NCBI GenBank assembly: GCA_050732995.1
Contig: JBOHSA010000128.1
Span: 1 to 29,696 of the forward strand
From: JBOHSA01 sp050732995
GTDB lineage: Bacteria; Gemmatimonadota; Gemmatimonadetes; Gemmatimonadales; GWC2-71-9
Reading direction: 5' to 3'
Length of the DNA stretch: 29,696 bases
This document shows, piece by piece, positions 6,934-14,041 of this stretch. Numbering within the stretch: the first letter of the stretch is position 1; each line of letters starts with the position of its first letter. The notes under the pieces were generated by a model. It did no database searches and was not told the origin of the DNA. It saw only the letters and a list, made by a program, of their open reading frames with translations. The translations under genes were made by a program, and so were the position numbers.

Positions 6934-9900
6934 ATGCCCCTCAGTGGCTTTCATCCGGCCGTCGCCCGTTGGTTCGGCGCGCGCTTCACCGCACCGACCG
7001 AGCCCCAGCGCCGCGCCTGGCCGCTGATCCGCCAGGGTCGCGACGTGCTCATCGCCGCCCCCACGGGCTCGGGCAAGACGTTCGCGGCGTTCCTGTCGGC
7101 TATCGACGCGCTCGTGCGGCAGGGACTGGATGAGGGGGGGACCCTGCGCGACGAGACGCAGGTGGTCTACGTCTCGCCGCTGAAGGCGCTGTCGAACGAC
7201 GTCCAGAAGAACCTCGCCGAGCCACTGGAGCAGATCCGCGCGACGCTCGGCGCGCTCGCCCTGCCGGACGTCGCGGTCCGCACGCTGGTCCGGACCGGCG
7301 ACACGCCGGGGCCCGAGCGCCAGGCGATGGTGAAGCGCCCGCCGCACATCCTGGTCACCACCCCCGAATCCTTGTTCCTGATCCTCACCTCGGAGCGGGC
7401 GCGGGACATGCTCCGGAGCGTGCGGACGGTGATCGTGGACGAGATCCACGCCGTGGCGCGCGACAAGCGGGGCAGCCATCTCGCGCTCTCGCTCGAGCGG
7501 CTGGAGCAGCTCGCCGGCCGCCGGCTGCAGCGCATCGGCCTCTCGGCGACGCAGAAGCCGATCGAGGAGATCGCGTCCTTTCTCTCCGGCACCCGGCACC
7601 GGGCACCCGGCACCTGCATCATCGATGCCGGCCACGCCCGCGAGCTCGATCTCGCGATCGAGATTCCCGCGTCACCGCTCGAGGCGGTGATGTCGCACGA
7701 GGTGTGGGAGGAGGTGTACGGGCGGCTGGCGCAGCTCATCGCCGAGCATCGCACGACCCTGGTGTTCGTGAACACCCGGAGGCTCGCCGAGCGGTTGACG
7801 ATGCACCTGAGCGAGCGCGTGGGCGCGGACCGGGTCACGTCGCACCACGGGAGTCTGTCCAAGGAGAAGCGGCTCGAGGCCGAGACTCGGCTCAAGGCGG
7901 GCGAGCTCAAGGCGCTGGTCGCGACGGCGTCGCTGGAGCTGGGCATCGACATCGGCGCGGTGGATCTCGTGTGCCAGATCGCCTCGCCGCGCTCGATCGC
8001 CACGTTGCTGCAGCGCGTAGGGCGCTCGGGCCACCACCTCCAGGCGGTGCCGAAGGGCCGGTTGTTTCCGCTGTCGCGCGACGACCTGGTCGAGTGCGCC
8101 GCCCTGGTCCGGGCCGCGCGCGAGCGGCAGCTCGACCGGCTGATCATCCCCGAGCAGCCGCTCGACATTCTGGCCCAGCAGGTCGTGGCCGCGGCGGCGT
8201 GCGAGGAGTGGGACGAGGACGCGCTGTATGCGCTGGTGCGGTCGGCTTGGCCCTACCGTGACCTCGGGCGCGGCGTGTTCGACGACGTGGTCCGGATGCT
8301 GGCCGACGGCTTCACGACCAAGCGCGGCCGGCGCGGCGCCTACATCCACTACGACGGCGTGAACCGCCGCCTGCGCGGCCGCCGCGGCGCCCGGCTCGCC
8401 GCCATCACCTCGGGCGGGGCGATCCCTGACGTCGGCGACTACCGCGTCGTCCTCGAGCCCACCGAAACCTTCGTGGGGACGGTGAACGAGGACTTCGCCA
8501 TCGAGAGCCAGGCTGGCGACATCTTTCAGCTCGGCAACACGTCGTACCGGATTCTCAAGGTCGAGTCCGGGCAGGTGCGGGTGGCGGACGCCAAGGGGCA
8601 GCCGCCCTCGATTCCGTTCTGGGTGGGCGAGGCACCGTCGCGCACGGCGGAGCTGTCGGAGGAGGTCTCGAGGCTCAGAGGCGAAGTGGCGAAGAGGCTA
8701 AGTGACGCGGCGGGCGCAGTCGGCTGGCTGTCCGAGGCGACGGGTCTCGCCGAGCCCGCGGCGCGCCAGGTCGTCGAGTATCTCGCCGCCACGCAGAAGA
8801 TCCTGGGCGTGATCCCCACCCAGGAGTCGATCGTGCTCGAGCGGTTCTTCGATGAGGCGGGCGGCATGCAGCTCGTGCTGCACGCGCCCTTCGGCGCGCG
8901 GATCAACAAGGCCTGGGGGCTGGCGCTGCGCAAGCGGTTCTGCCGGAGCTTCAACTTCGAGCTCCAGGCCGCGGCCTCGGACGACGCGATCGTGCTCTCG
9001 CTCGGGCCCCAGCACAGCTTCCCGCTCGAGAGCGTGTTCCAGTATCTCAAGCCGGGCACCGCCCGGGATCTGCTGGTACAGGCCATGCTCGATGCGCCGA
9101 TGTTCCAGGGCCGCTGGCGGTGGAACGCGACCCGCGCCCTCGCGGTGCTGCGCAGCCGCGGCGGGAAGAAAGTCCCGATCCCGCTCCAGCGGATGGAAGC
9201 CGAAGACCTCTCGGCCGCGGTGTTCCCCGACCAGCTCGCCTGCCCCGAGAACCTGGTGGGCGACCGCGAGATCCCCGACCATCCCCTGGTCCGCCAGACG
9301 ATCGCCGACTGCCTCACCGAGGCGATGGACTTCGACGGATTCCGCCGGGTGCTCGAGGCGATGGAGGCGGGCCGGCTGACGCTGGTGGCGCGCGACACGA
9401 CCGAGCCCTCGCCGCTGGCGCACGAAATTCTGAACGCCAAGCCGTACGCGTTCCTGGACGATGCGCCGCTCGAGGAGCGTCGCACGCAGGCGGTGATGAC
9501 GCGCCGGTCGCTCGACGTGAAGACGGCCGAGGAATTCGGCACGCTCGACCCCGAGGCGATCGCGCGGGTGCGCGACGAAGCCTGGCCGGACCCCGCGAGC
9601 GCGGACGAGTTGCACGACGCGCTGCTCGTAATGGGAGCAATTCCCAGTGCGGAATGCGGAGTGCGGAATGCGGAGTGGCACGGGTGGTTCCAGGAGCTCA
9701 CGGGCGCTGGACGCGCGGGGACGGTCCAGACCGAGCGCCGGCTGTGGGTCGCGGCGGAGCGGCTGCCGCTACTCGAGGCGGTGTTCCCAGGGATTCGGAG
9801 TGAGCCCCCACTCACGGCTCCGGAGCGCGACCGCGCCCAGAGCTGGACGCGCGAAGACGCGATCCGCGAACTCGTTCGGGGCCGACTCGAAGCGATCGGC

Positions 9901-11295
9901 CCGACCACGACGGCCGAGCTCGTTCGCGCCCTGGGCCTCCCCGCTGCGGACATCGAGTTCGCCCTCGGCGCCCTGGAGCACGAGGGATTCGTCCTGCGCG
10001 GCCGGTTCACCCCGGGAACGGCCGAGATGGAATGGTGCGAGCGGCGCCTGCTGGCCCGCATCCATCGCTACACCCTGGACCGGCTCCGCAAGGAGATCGA
10101 GCCGGTGGCGGCGGCGGACTTCCTGCGCTTCCTGTTGCGCTGGCAGCGCGTGACGGGCGACGCGCGTGCCGAGGGCCCCGACGGGCTCGCCGCCGTGCTC
10201 GACTTGCTCGACGGCTACGAGGTCCCGGCCGGGGCGTGGGAGTCGGACGTGCTGCCCGCCCGCGTCGCCGAGTACGACCCGCTGTGGCTCGACGGGCTGT
10301 GCCTCTCAGGCGAAATCGCGTGGGGCCGACTCTCGGGAACGCGGAACGCGGAAGGCGGAACGCGGAACACAAGGGCGGGTCCGATTCGCACCACGCCCGT
10401 CGCGCTGTTCCGGCGGGAGCGGGGAGCGGTGTGGCAATCGCTGACGGACGAGCCGGATCCGGGCGCGCTGCCGCTTTCGCACTCGGGGCGCGCGGTGCTC
10501 GACGCACTCGATCAGCGCGGGGCCTCGTTCTTCGGGGATCTCGTCAACGCGACGGGACTGCTGCGCACCGAGGTGGAGAAGGGACTGGGCGAGCTCGTGG
10601 CCTGGGGGCTCGTGACGTCCGACAGTTTCGCGGGATTGCGCGCGTTGCTCGTGCCGTCGGACCGCCGTCGCCCGATCGCGGGTTTTCCGCGCCGGCGCGG
10701 CCGGATCGCGCCGTTCGGCGTCGAGACCGCGGGCCGTTGGTCGCGCGCGCCCCGGCGGTCGTTGCTCGGCGAGGAGCAGATCGCCGAGACGGTCGCGTGG
10801 CAGCTCTTGCGGCGCTACGGTGTCGTGTTCCGCCGGTTGGTGCAGCGCGAAAGCGTGCTGCCGCCCTGGCGGGACATCTTGCGGGTCTGCCGCCGCCTGG
10901 AGGCACGCGGTGAGATCCGCGGCGGCCGATTCGTGAGCGGCTTCTCCGGGGAGCAGTACGCGCTAGCCGAGGCGGTGGGACTGTTGCGGGCCGTGCGCCG
11001 CCAGGGAGCGGGGAGCGGGGGGCGGGAAGCGGGAGAGCTAGTGGCGGTCAGCGGGGCGGATCCGCTGAACCTCGTGGGCGTCCTCACGCCGGGCGAGCTC
11101 GTTCCGGCGCTCGCGACGAACCGGGTCCTCTATCGCGACGGGGTCCCCGTCGCGGTCAAAGTGGGAGATGGCAGAGGGGAGCGGTTCCTCATCGAGGTGA
11201 CGTCCGAAGAGGCGCAGGCGCTCCGGACGGCGCTGGTGCGCAACCGGGTGGCCCCGCTCGTGCGGGCGTATCTGGGGAAGAGCCGGGCGCGTTAG
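6934..11295 (+). CDS. lhr: Lhr-type large ATP-dependent DNA helicase
   Basis: 1453 aa, the usual size of full-length bacterial Lhr (helicase core plus large C-terminal extension). Visible SF2 motifs are Walker A APTGSGKTFAAFL (about residues 41-53), Ia VSPLKALSND, DEIH at 169-172, SAT at 204-206, VFVNTRRLAERL, and motifs V/VI ATASLELGIDIGAVD and QRVGRSGHH from 360. A winged-helix/beta-sheet bundle module and the C-terminal extension follow. Lhr is a 3'-5' DNA/RNA-DNA helicase linked to DNA repair. The coding sequence is interrupted in frame by five short degenerate tandem arrays near residues 219, 580, 906, 1135 and 1358, all probably at surface loops or linkers. The stop codon interlocks with that of the convergent msrA gene. 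ATG 6934 lies 36 bp after ispH. Confidence 0.93.
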   Translation: MPLSGFHPAVARWFGARFTAPTEPQRRAWPLIRQGRDVLIAAPTGSGKTFAAFLSAIDALVRQGLDEGGTLRDETQVVYVSPLKALSNDVQKNLAEPLEQIRATLGALALPDVAVRTLVRTGDTPGPERQAMVKRPPHILVTTPESLFLILTSERARDMLRSVRTVIVDEIHAVARDKRGSHLALSLERLEQLAGRRLQRIGLSATQKPIEEIASFLSGTRHRAPGTCIIDAGHARELDLAIEIPASPLEAVMSHEVWEEVYGRLAQLIAEHRTTLVFVNTRRLAERLTMHLSERVGADRVTSHHGSLSKEKRLEAETRLKAGELKALVATASLELGIDIGAVDLVCQIASPRSIATLLQRVGRSGHHLQAVPKGRLFPLSRDDLVECAALVRAARERQLDRLIIPEQPLDILAQQVVAAAACEEWDEDALYALVRSAWPYRDLGRGVFDDVVRMLADGFTTKRGRRGAYIHYDGVNRRLRGRRGARLAAITSGGAIPDVGDYRVVLEPTETFVGTVNEDFAIESQAGDIFQLGNTSYRILKVESGQVRVADAKGQPPSIPFWVGEAPSRTAELSEEVSRLRGEVAKRLSDAAGAVGWLSEATGLAEPAARQVVEYLAATQKILGVIPTQESIVLERFFDEAGGMQLVLHAPFGARINKAWGLALRKRFCRSFNFELQAAASDDAIVLSLGPQHSFPLESVFQYLKPGTARDLLVQAMLDAPMFQGRWRWNATRALAVLRSRGGKKVPIPLQRMEAEDLSAAVFPDQLACPENLVGDREIPDHPLVRQTIADCLTEAMDFDGFRRVLEAMEAGRLTLVARDTTEPSPLAHEILNAKPYAFLDDAPLEERRTQAVMTRRSLDVKTAEEFGTLDPEAIARVRDEAWPDPASADELHDALLVMGAIPSAECGVRNAEWHGWFQELTGAGRAGTVQTERRLWVAAERLPLLEAVFPGIRSEPPLTAPERDRAQSWTREDAIRELVRGRLEAIGPTTTAELVRALGLPAADIEFALGALEHEGFVLRGRFTPGTAEMEWCERRLLARIHRYTLDRLRKEIEPVAAADFLRFLLRWQRVTGDARAEGPDGLAAVLDLLDGYEVPAGAWESDVLPARVAEYDPLWLDGLCLSGEIAWGRLSGTRNAEGGTRNTRAGPIRTTPVALFRRERGAVWQSLTDEPDPGALPLSHSGRAVLDALDQRGASFFGDLVNATGLLRTEVEKGLGELVAWGLVTSDSFAGLRALLVPSDRRRPIAGFPRRRGRIAPFGVETAGRWSRAPRRSLLGEEQIAETVAWQLLRRYGVVFRRLVQRESVLPPWRDILRVCRRLEARGEIRGGRFVSGFSGEQYALAEAVGLLRAVRRQGAGSGGREAGELVAVSGADPLNLVGVLTPGELVPALATNRVLYRDGVPVAVKVGDGRGERFLIEVTSEEAQALRTALVRNRVAPLVRAYLGKSRAR
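7588..7615 (+). repeat. 4 x 7-bp array in lhr (unit GGCACCN)
   Basis: Four contiguous heptamers: GGCACCC, GGCACCG, GGCACCC, GGCACCT. They encode the residues around 219-228 (TRHRAPGT) just after motif III. Only the last base of the unit varies. Confidence 0.85.
8670..8701 (+). repeat. 4 x 8-bp array in lhr (unit GAGGCGAA-like)
   Basis: Four octamers: GAGGCTCA, GAGGCGAA, GTGGCGAA, GAGGCTAA. They encode a charged helix-like linker (RLRGEVAKRL) near residues 579-589. Confidence 0.75.
9649..9676 (+). repeat. 4 x 7-bp array in lhr (unit GCGGART)
   Basis: Four heptamers alternate GCGGAAT, GCGGAGT, GCGGAAT, GCGGAGT. They encode AECGVRNAEW near residues 906-915 in the C-terminal extension. The base composition is less GC-rich than the flanks. 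Confidence 0.88.
10334..10368 (+). repeat. 4-5 x 7-bp array in lhr (unit GCGGAAC)
   Basis: GCGGAAC, GCGGAAG, GCGGAAC, GCGGAAC at 10341-10368, preceded by a degenerate copy at 10334-10340. The unit is almost the same as that of the array 690 bp upstream. It encodes GTRNAEGGTRNT near residues 1136-1147. Confidence 0.88.
11004..11038 (+). repeat. 4-5 x 7-bp array in lhr (unit GGGAGCG)
   Basis: GGGAGCG, GGGAGCG, GGGGGCG, GGAAGCG, then a weaker fifth unit. It encodes a Gly/Arg/Glu-rich linker (QGAGSGGREAGE) near residues 1358-1369. Confidence 0.8.
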
Positions 11296-11828
11296 GCCCG
11301 CAGCCTCGCGAAGTACTCGCTCCTGAGCTTGGCCACCTTTGGGGCGATCACGGCCCGGCAGTAGGGCTGATTCGCATTCCGCCGGTAGTACCCCTGGTGG
11401 TAGGTCTCCGCCGGATAGAAGACAGTGAAGGGAACGAGCTCGGTCACGACCGGGTCGTCCCACACCTTCGTCGCCTCCAACTCCTTGATGACCTGCTGGG
11501 CCGCCGCACGCTGCTCGTCCCCGTGGTGCAAGATGACCGAACGATACTGCGTCCCGACGTCCACGCCCTGGCGGTCGGGCGTCGTGGGGTCGTGGATCGT
11601 GAAGAAGACCTCGAGCAGCTCCCGGTAGGAGATCACCGCCGGGTCGAACTCGATCTGGACGACCTCGGCGTGGCCCGTCGTGCCGGTGCACACGGCCTCG
11701 TACGTCGGGTTCGGCACGCGGCCGCCGGCGTAGCCCGAGACCACTCGACTCACGCCGCGCAGCTGCTCGAACGCCGCCTCGACGCACCAGAAGCAGCCGC
11801 CTCCCAGGGTCGCGCGCTCGCCCGTCAT
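11292..11828 (-). CDS. msrA: Peptide-methionine (S)-S-oxide reductase
   Basis: 178 aa, normal MsrA length. The N-terminal catalytic motif GGCFWCVEAAFEQLRGV carries the nucleophilic Cys of the GCFW signature. Further signatures are VSGYAGG, YRSVI and TYHQGYYRRN. The enzyme reduces methionine-S-sulfoxide in oxidised proteins using thioredoxin. No signal peptide is seen, so it acts in the cytoplasm. Its ATG overlaps the TGA of the upstream exported protein gene as ATGA, so it is translationally coupled to that operon. Its stop codon interlocks with the lhr stop. The association with an exported TPR protein and a divergent multicopper oxidase fits an oxidative/copper stress setting. Confidence 0.96.
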   Translation of the reverse strand: MTGERATLGGGCFWCVEAAFEQLRGVSRVVSGYAGGRVPNPTYEAVCTGTTGHAEVVQIEFDPAVISYRELLEVFFTIHDPTTPDRQGVDVGTQYRSVILHHGDEQRAAAQQVIKELEATKVWDDPVVTELVPFTVFYPAETYHQGYYRRNANQPYCRAVIAPKVAKLRSEYFARLRA

Positions 11829-12256
11829 CGCGTCAACTCCACTCGGGTGATCGGCAGGTCCCAGTGGGCGAGCAGGATCTCGAACCGGCGCCGTTCTTCG
11901 CGCCGGAACGTCTCCTGGTCAGGATACAGCCGCCGGAGCTCCGCTTCGGGAAACGGCTCGTGCGGCAGCGCCGCGTTCTTCCAGACAATCGTCACTCGAT
12001 AGTCCCAGCGGCCGTCCTCGGTGCCGTGGAACCGGGGCGCGACCGCCGTGATCTCGAGGATGTGACCGAGCTCCATGCGCCGCTTGAGGACGGGGAAGTG
12101 ATTCTTCTTGAACAGCTGGATGAACTCCTCGGCATGACCCCAGCGGGCCGTGTAGTAGTACTCGACGACGAACGGCTCGGTGGACCCGCTGGGGGGCGCC
12201 TGGGCGGCGGCCAGGGCCGGCACGAGGAGCGTCAAGGACAGCAGGGAGATGCGCAT
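11825..12256 (-). CDS. Small exported protein, middle gene of the msrA operon
   Basis: 143 aa from ATG 12256, chosen because it is preceded by a good Shine-Dalgarno (GGGAGG, 6 nt spacing) and gives a clean signal peptide MRISLLSLTLLVPALAAAQA with an AxA cleavage site. The mature part is FVVEYYYTARWGHAEEFIQL, KKNHFPVLKRRMELG and a C-terminal PITRVELTR, about 120 aa. Its YYYTARWGHAEEF...LKRRMELG pattern resembles a ferredoxin-like dabb/ABM-type alpha+beta barrel fold, but I do not recognise a named family. It starts 14 bp after the TPR gene stop and overlaps msrA by 4 bp, so it is probably a periplasmic partner of those products. Confidence 0.75.
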   Translation of the reverse strand: MRISLLSLTLLVPALAAAQAPPSGSTEPFVVEYYYTARWGHAEEFIQLFKKNHFPVLKRRMELGHILEITAVAPRFHGTEDGRWDYRVTIVWKNAALPHEPFPEAELRRLYPDQETFRREERRRFEILLAHWDLPITRVELTR

Positions 12257-12270
12257 CGGTGGCCTCCCGG

Positions 12271-13896
12271 TCAGAAGCGCGACGCGGCGAGCGTCACGTC
12301 CGCCCCGGTCCATGCCTGCTTGAACCGGGCGTCGGTCTGCGCCGCCTCGCCGTGTTTCCCCTGGGCGTGCAACGCCTGGGCCAGGCCGAACAGCGCCCAA
12401 CCGTTGTCCGGGAACCGCTTGAGATCCTCGCGGTACACCGCCTCGGCGTCCGCGGCCCCGCCGGCCTTGAGCAGCACCGCGCCCAGGGAGTGCCGGATCG
12501 GATAGTACCAGGTGGGCGGCTCGATGTACTGCAGGCCATCCTCGAGCGCGATCGCCGCCTTGAAGTGGGCGATCGCCTCGTCCAGCTGCCCACGCCGGGC
12601 GGCGATCTCACCCATCAGGGCGTGCGCGGCGATCGTGTACACGATCTTGTTGGTCTCGGCGCTGGTCACGGCGAACTTGGGGATCTCCTGGCCGGCCTCG
12701 GCGGATACGGCCTTGACCGTATCGAGCGCCGCTTCGGCCTCGGCCCACCGGCCAGTCGCCGCGAGCGCGATGCCTCGGGCGTAGTAAGCCAGCGCGGTGG
12801 AGTACCGCAGGTCCGAGGGCGGCAGCGGCTCGCTGAGCACGTCGTTCCACCGGCCGAAGCTGGTGAGCGTCAGGAAGACGTAGGGCAGGTACGGCTCCAC
12901 GGGCGGCGCCGCGCGCGCGATCTCGGGCGGCGTGGTGCCGCGCAGCTTGTGCGCCGCGGCGACCGCCTGCGCGCCGCGGCCGGCCATCGTCGCCGCGAAG
13001 GCGAGGAAGTGGTAGTTGTGCGGGTAGTAGCCGACCGGGTAGACGCCCTGGGGCTTCTGCCCCTCGATGTAAACCTCGTCGGAGTGCACGGCGTGGACGT
13101 TGGCCTCGATGGCGTCGGCGTAACGCCCGACCCGGATGTAGATGTGCCCCGGCATGTGGACCATGTGTCCCGCCCCGGGCATCAGCTTTGCCAGGCGCTC
13201 CGCGGCGGGGACGGCCTTCTCCGGGGCGACCGCCTCGACGGCGTGAATGTAGTAGTGGCAGGCGCCGGGGTGGTTCGGATTCTTGGCCATCACCCGCTCG
13301 AGCTGGGCGACGATGATCTCCGTGCCGGGGTAGGGAGTGCCGTCGCTCTTCCAGTAGTTCCACGGCCGGAGGTCCATCAACGCTTCGGCGTACAGCGTTG
13401 CTGCGTCGAGATCGTTGGGGTTCCGCTTCACGACATCGCCCATCGCCCGGGCGTAGGCCGAGTCGAGTGCGGCGCGGTCGGCCGGGGGGAGGGCGGCGTA
13501 GCGCCGGGCCACCGCCCGGATATAGGCCTGCTCCCAGGGCTTCGCCCGCGGGGCGAGCGACAGGGCTTTTTGGGCCGCGCTATAGGCGGCCACGCCCGAG
13601 GCCGAATCCATGCCGGCGTTGACGTGCGGCCCGTAGGCGTAGGCGATCCCCCAGTAGCACATGGCGCAGCTGGGGTCCAGGCGCGCCCCTTCGGTGAACG
13701 CGCGAATCGCCTCGCCGTGGTTGAAGCCGAAGACCAGCCGCAGGCCCTGGTCGAAGTACTGCTGGGCCTTGGGGACCGCGGTCGTGATCGTGAGGTGATG
13801 AGTGCCGAGATTGTCGTACAACGGCACGGAATCGCCGGGCGCTCCGAGCGCGGGAGCGGCGGCGATGAGCAGGGTGGCGAGCGAGACGGCGGGCAT
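12271..13896 (-). CDS. Exported tetratricopeptide-repeat protein
   Basis: 541 aa from ATG 13896, supported by Shine-Dalgarno GGAGGCG with 7-nt spacing and a signal peptide (MPAVSLATLLIAAAPALGA). The mature protein is helical with TPR-like pairs: residues 45-100 (QQYFDQGLRLVFGFNHGEAI, AFTEGARLDPSCAMCYWGIA), 225-270, and a C-terminal set (LDEAIAHFKAAIALEDG; DLKRFPDNGWALFGLAQALH). A CxxC pair (Cys77, Cys80) sits in the first repeat and a His-rich stretch HMVHMPGHIYIRVGRY lies near residues 238-255; both could bind metal. The gene is first in an operon with a small exported protein and msrA, and diverges from a multicopper oxidase, suggesting a periplasmic role connected with copper or redox stress. 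That role is inferred. Confidence 0.8.
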   Translation of the reverse strand: MPAVSLATLLIAAAPALGAPGDSVPLYDNLGTHHLTITTAVPKAQQYFDQGLRLVFGFNHGEAIRAFTEGARLDPSCAMCYWGIAYAYGPHVNAGMDSASGVAAYSAAQKALSLAPRAKPWEQAYIRAVARRYAALPPADRAALDSAYARAMGDVVKRNPNDLDAATLYAEALMDLRPWNYWKSDGTPYPGTEIIVAQLERVMAKNPNHPGACHYYIHAVEAVAPEKAVPAAERLAKLMPGAGHMVHMPGHIYIRVGRYADAIEANVHAVHSDEVYIEGQKPQGVYPVGYYPHNYHFLAFAATMAGRGAQAVAAAHKLRGTTPPEIARAAPPVEPYLPYVFLTLTSFGRWNDVLSEPLPPSDLRYSTALAYYARGIALAATGRWAEAEAALDTVKAVSAEAGQEIPKFAVTSAETNKIVYTIAAHALMGEIAARRGQLDEAIAHFKAAIALEDGLQYIEPPTWYYPIRHSLGAVLLKAGGAADAEAVYREDLKRFPDNGWALFGLAQALHAQGKHGEAAQTDARFKQAWTGADVTLAASRF

Positions 13897-13909
13897 AGTG
13901 GGCGCCTCC

Positions 13910-13951
13910 ATGAGGAATCCGTGGAGTGATATGAGGAATCTGTGGAGTGAT
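13910..13951. repeat. Two tandem 21-bp direct repeats
   Basis: Copies 13910-13930 and 13931-13951 differ at one base only (C/T at position 11). The unit begins ATGAGGAATC and ends GTGGAGTGAT. A spacing of 21 bp is two helical turns, so both copies face the same side of DNA, as expected for tandem operator sites. Confidence 0.9.
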
Positions 13952-13984
13952 ATACTCGCCGCCGGCCGGTCCGGCCAGGGACGC

Positions 13985-14015
13985 TTGACACCCGGGAGCG
14001 GCGGCGGCCTCTTAA
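13985..14015 (+). promoter_or_regulatory. Candidate promoter with 19-bp spacer for the multicopper oxidase
   Basis: TTGACA at 13985-13990, 19-bp spacer, TCTTAA at 14010-14015, with GGACGCTT/AAGCGTCC dyad arms overlapping both boxes and centred at 14000, the middle of the spacer. Overlong spacers of 19-20 bp with a central dyad are typical of MerR-family promoters (CueR for copper). The -10 box is poor, so this is only a candidate. Confidence 0.3.
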
Positions 14016-14041
14016 GCGTCCTCCCCTTCCGGAGTGCGCTC

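Larger units (their letters stand above)
13897..14041. promoter_or_regulatory. Divergent promoter region of the TPR operon and multicopper oxidase
   Basis: These 145 bp separate two divergent starts. They hold a 21-bp tandem direct repeat (13910-13951), a TATACT box at 13951-13956 on the plus strand, and an 8-bp inverted repeat GGACGCTT / AAGCGTCC (13979-13986 and 14014-14021). The arms of that repeat contain a perfect TTGACA (13985-13990) and TCTTAA (14010-14015) 19 bp apart. The Shine-Dalgarno of the oxidase (CCGGAG) is at 14029-14034. Confidence 0.55.

Noticed and set aside
5968..7635. A 555-codon minus-strand open frame over ispH and lhr
   Set aside because: Antisense to two clear genes, low-complexity Arg/Asp/His-rich product, no start signals. 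The same reasoning excludes those at 12259-13929 (+), 25531-26616 (+) and 27247-28941 (-).
9649..10368. The GCGGAAN arrays in lhr as a CRISPR-like or mobile element
   Set aside because: Units are only 7 bp, contiguous without spacers, and there are no flanking inverted repeats, target duplications or transposase genes.
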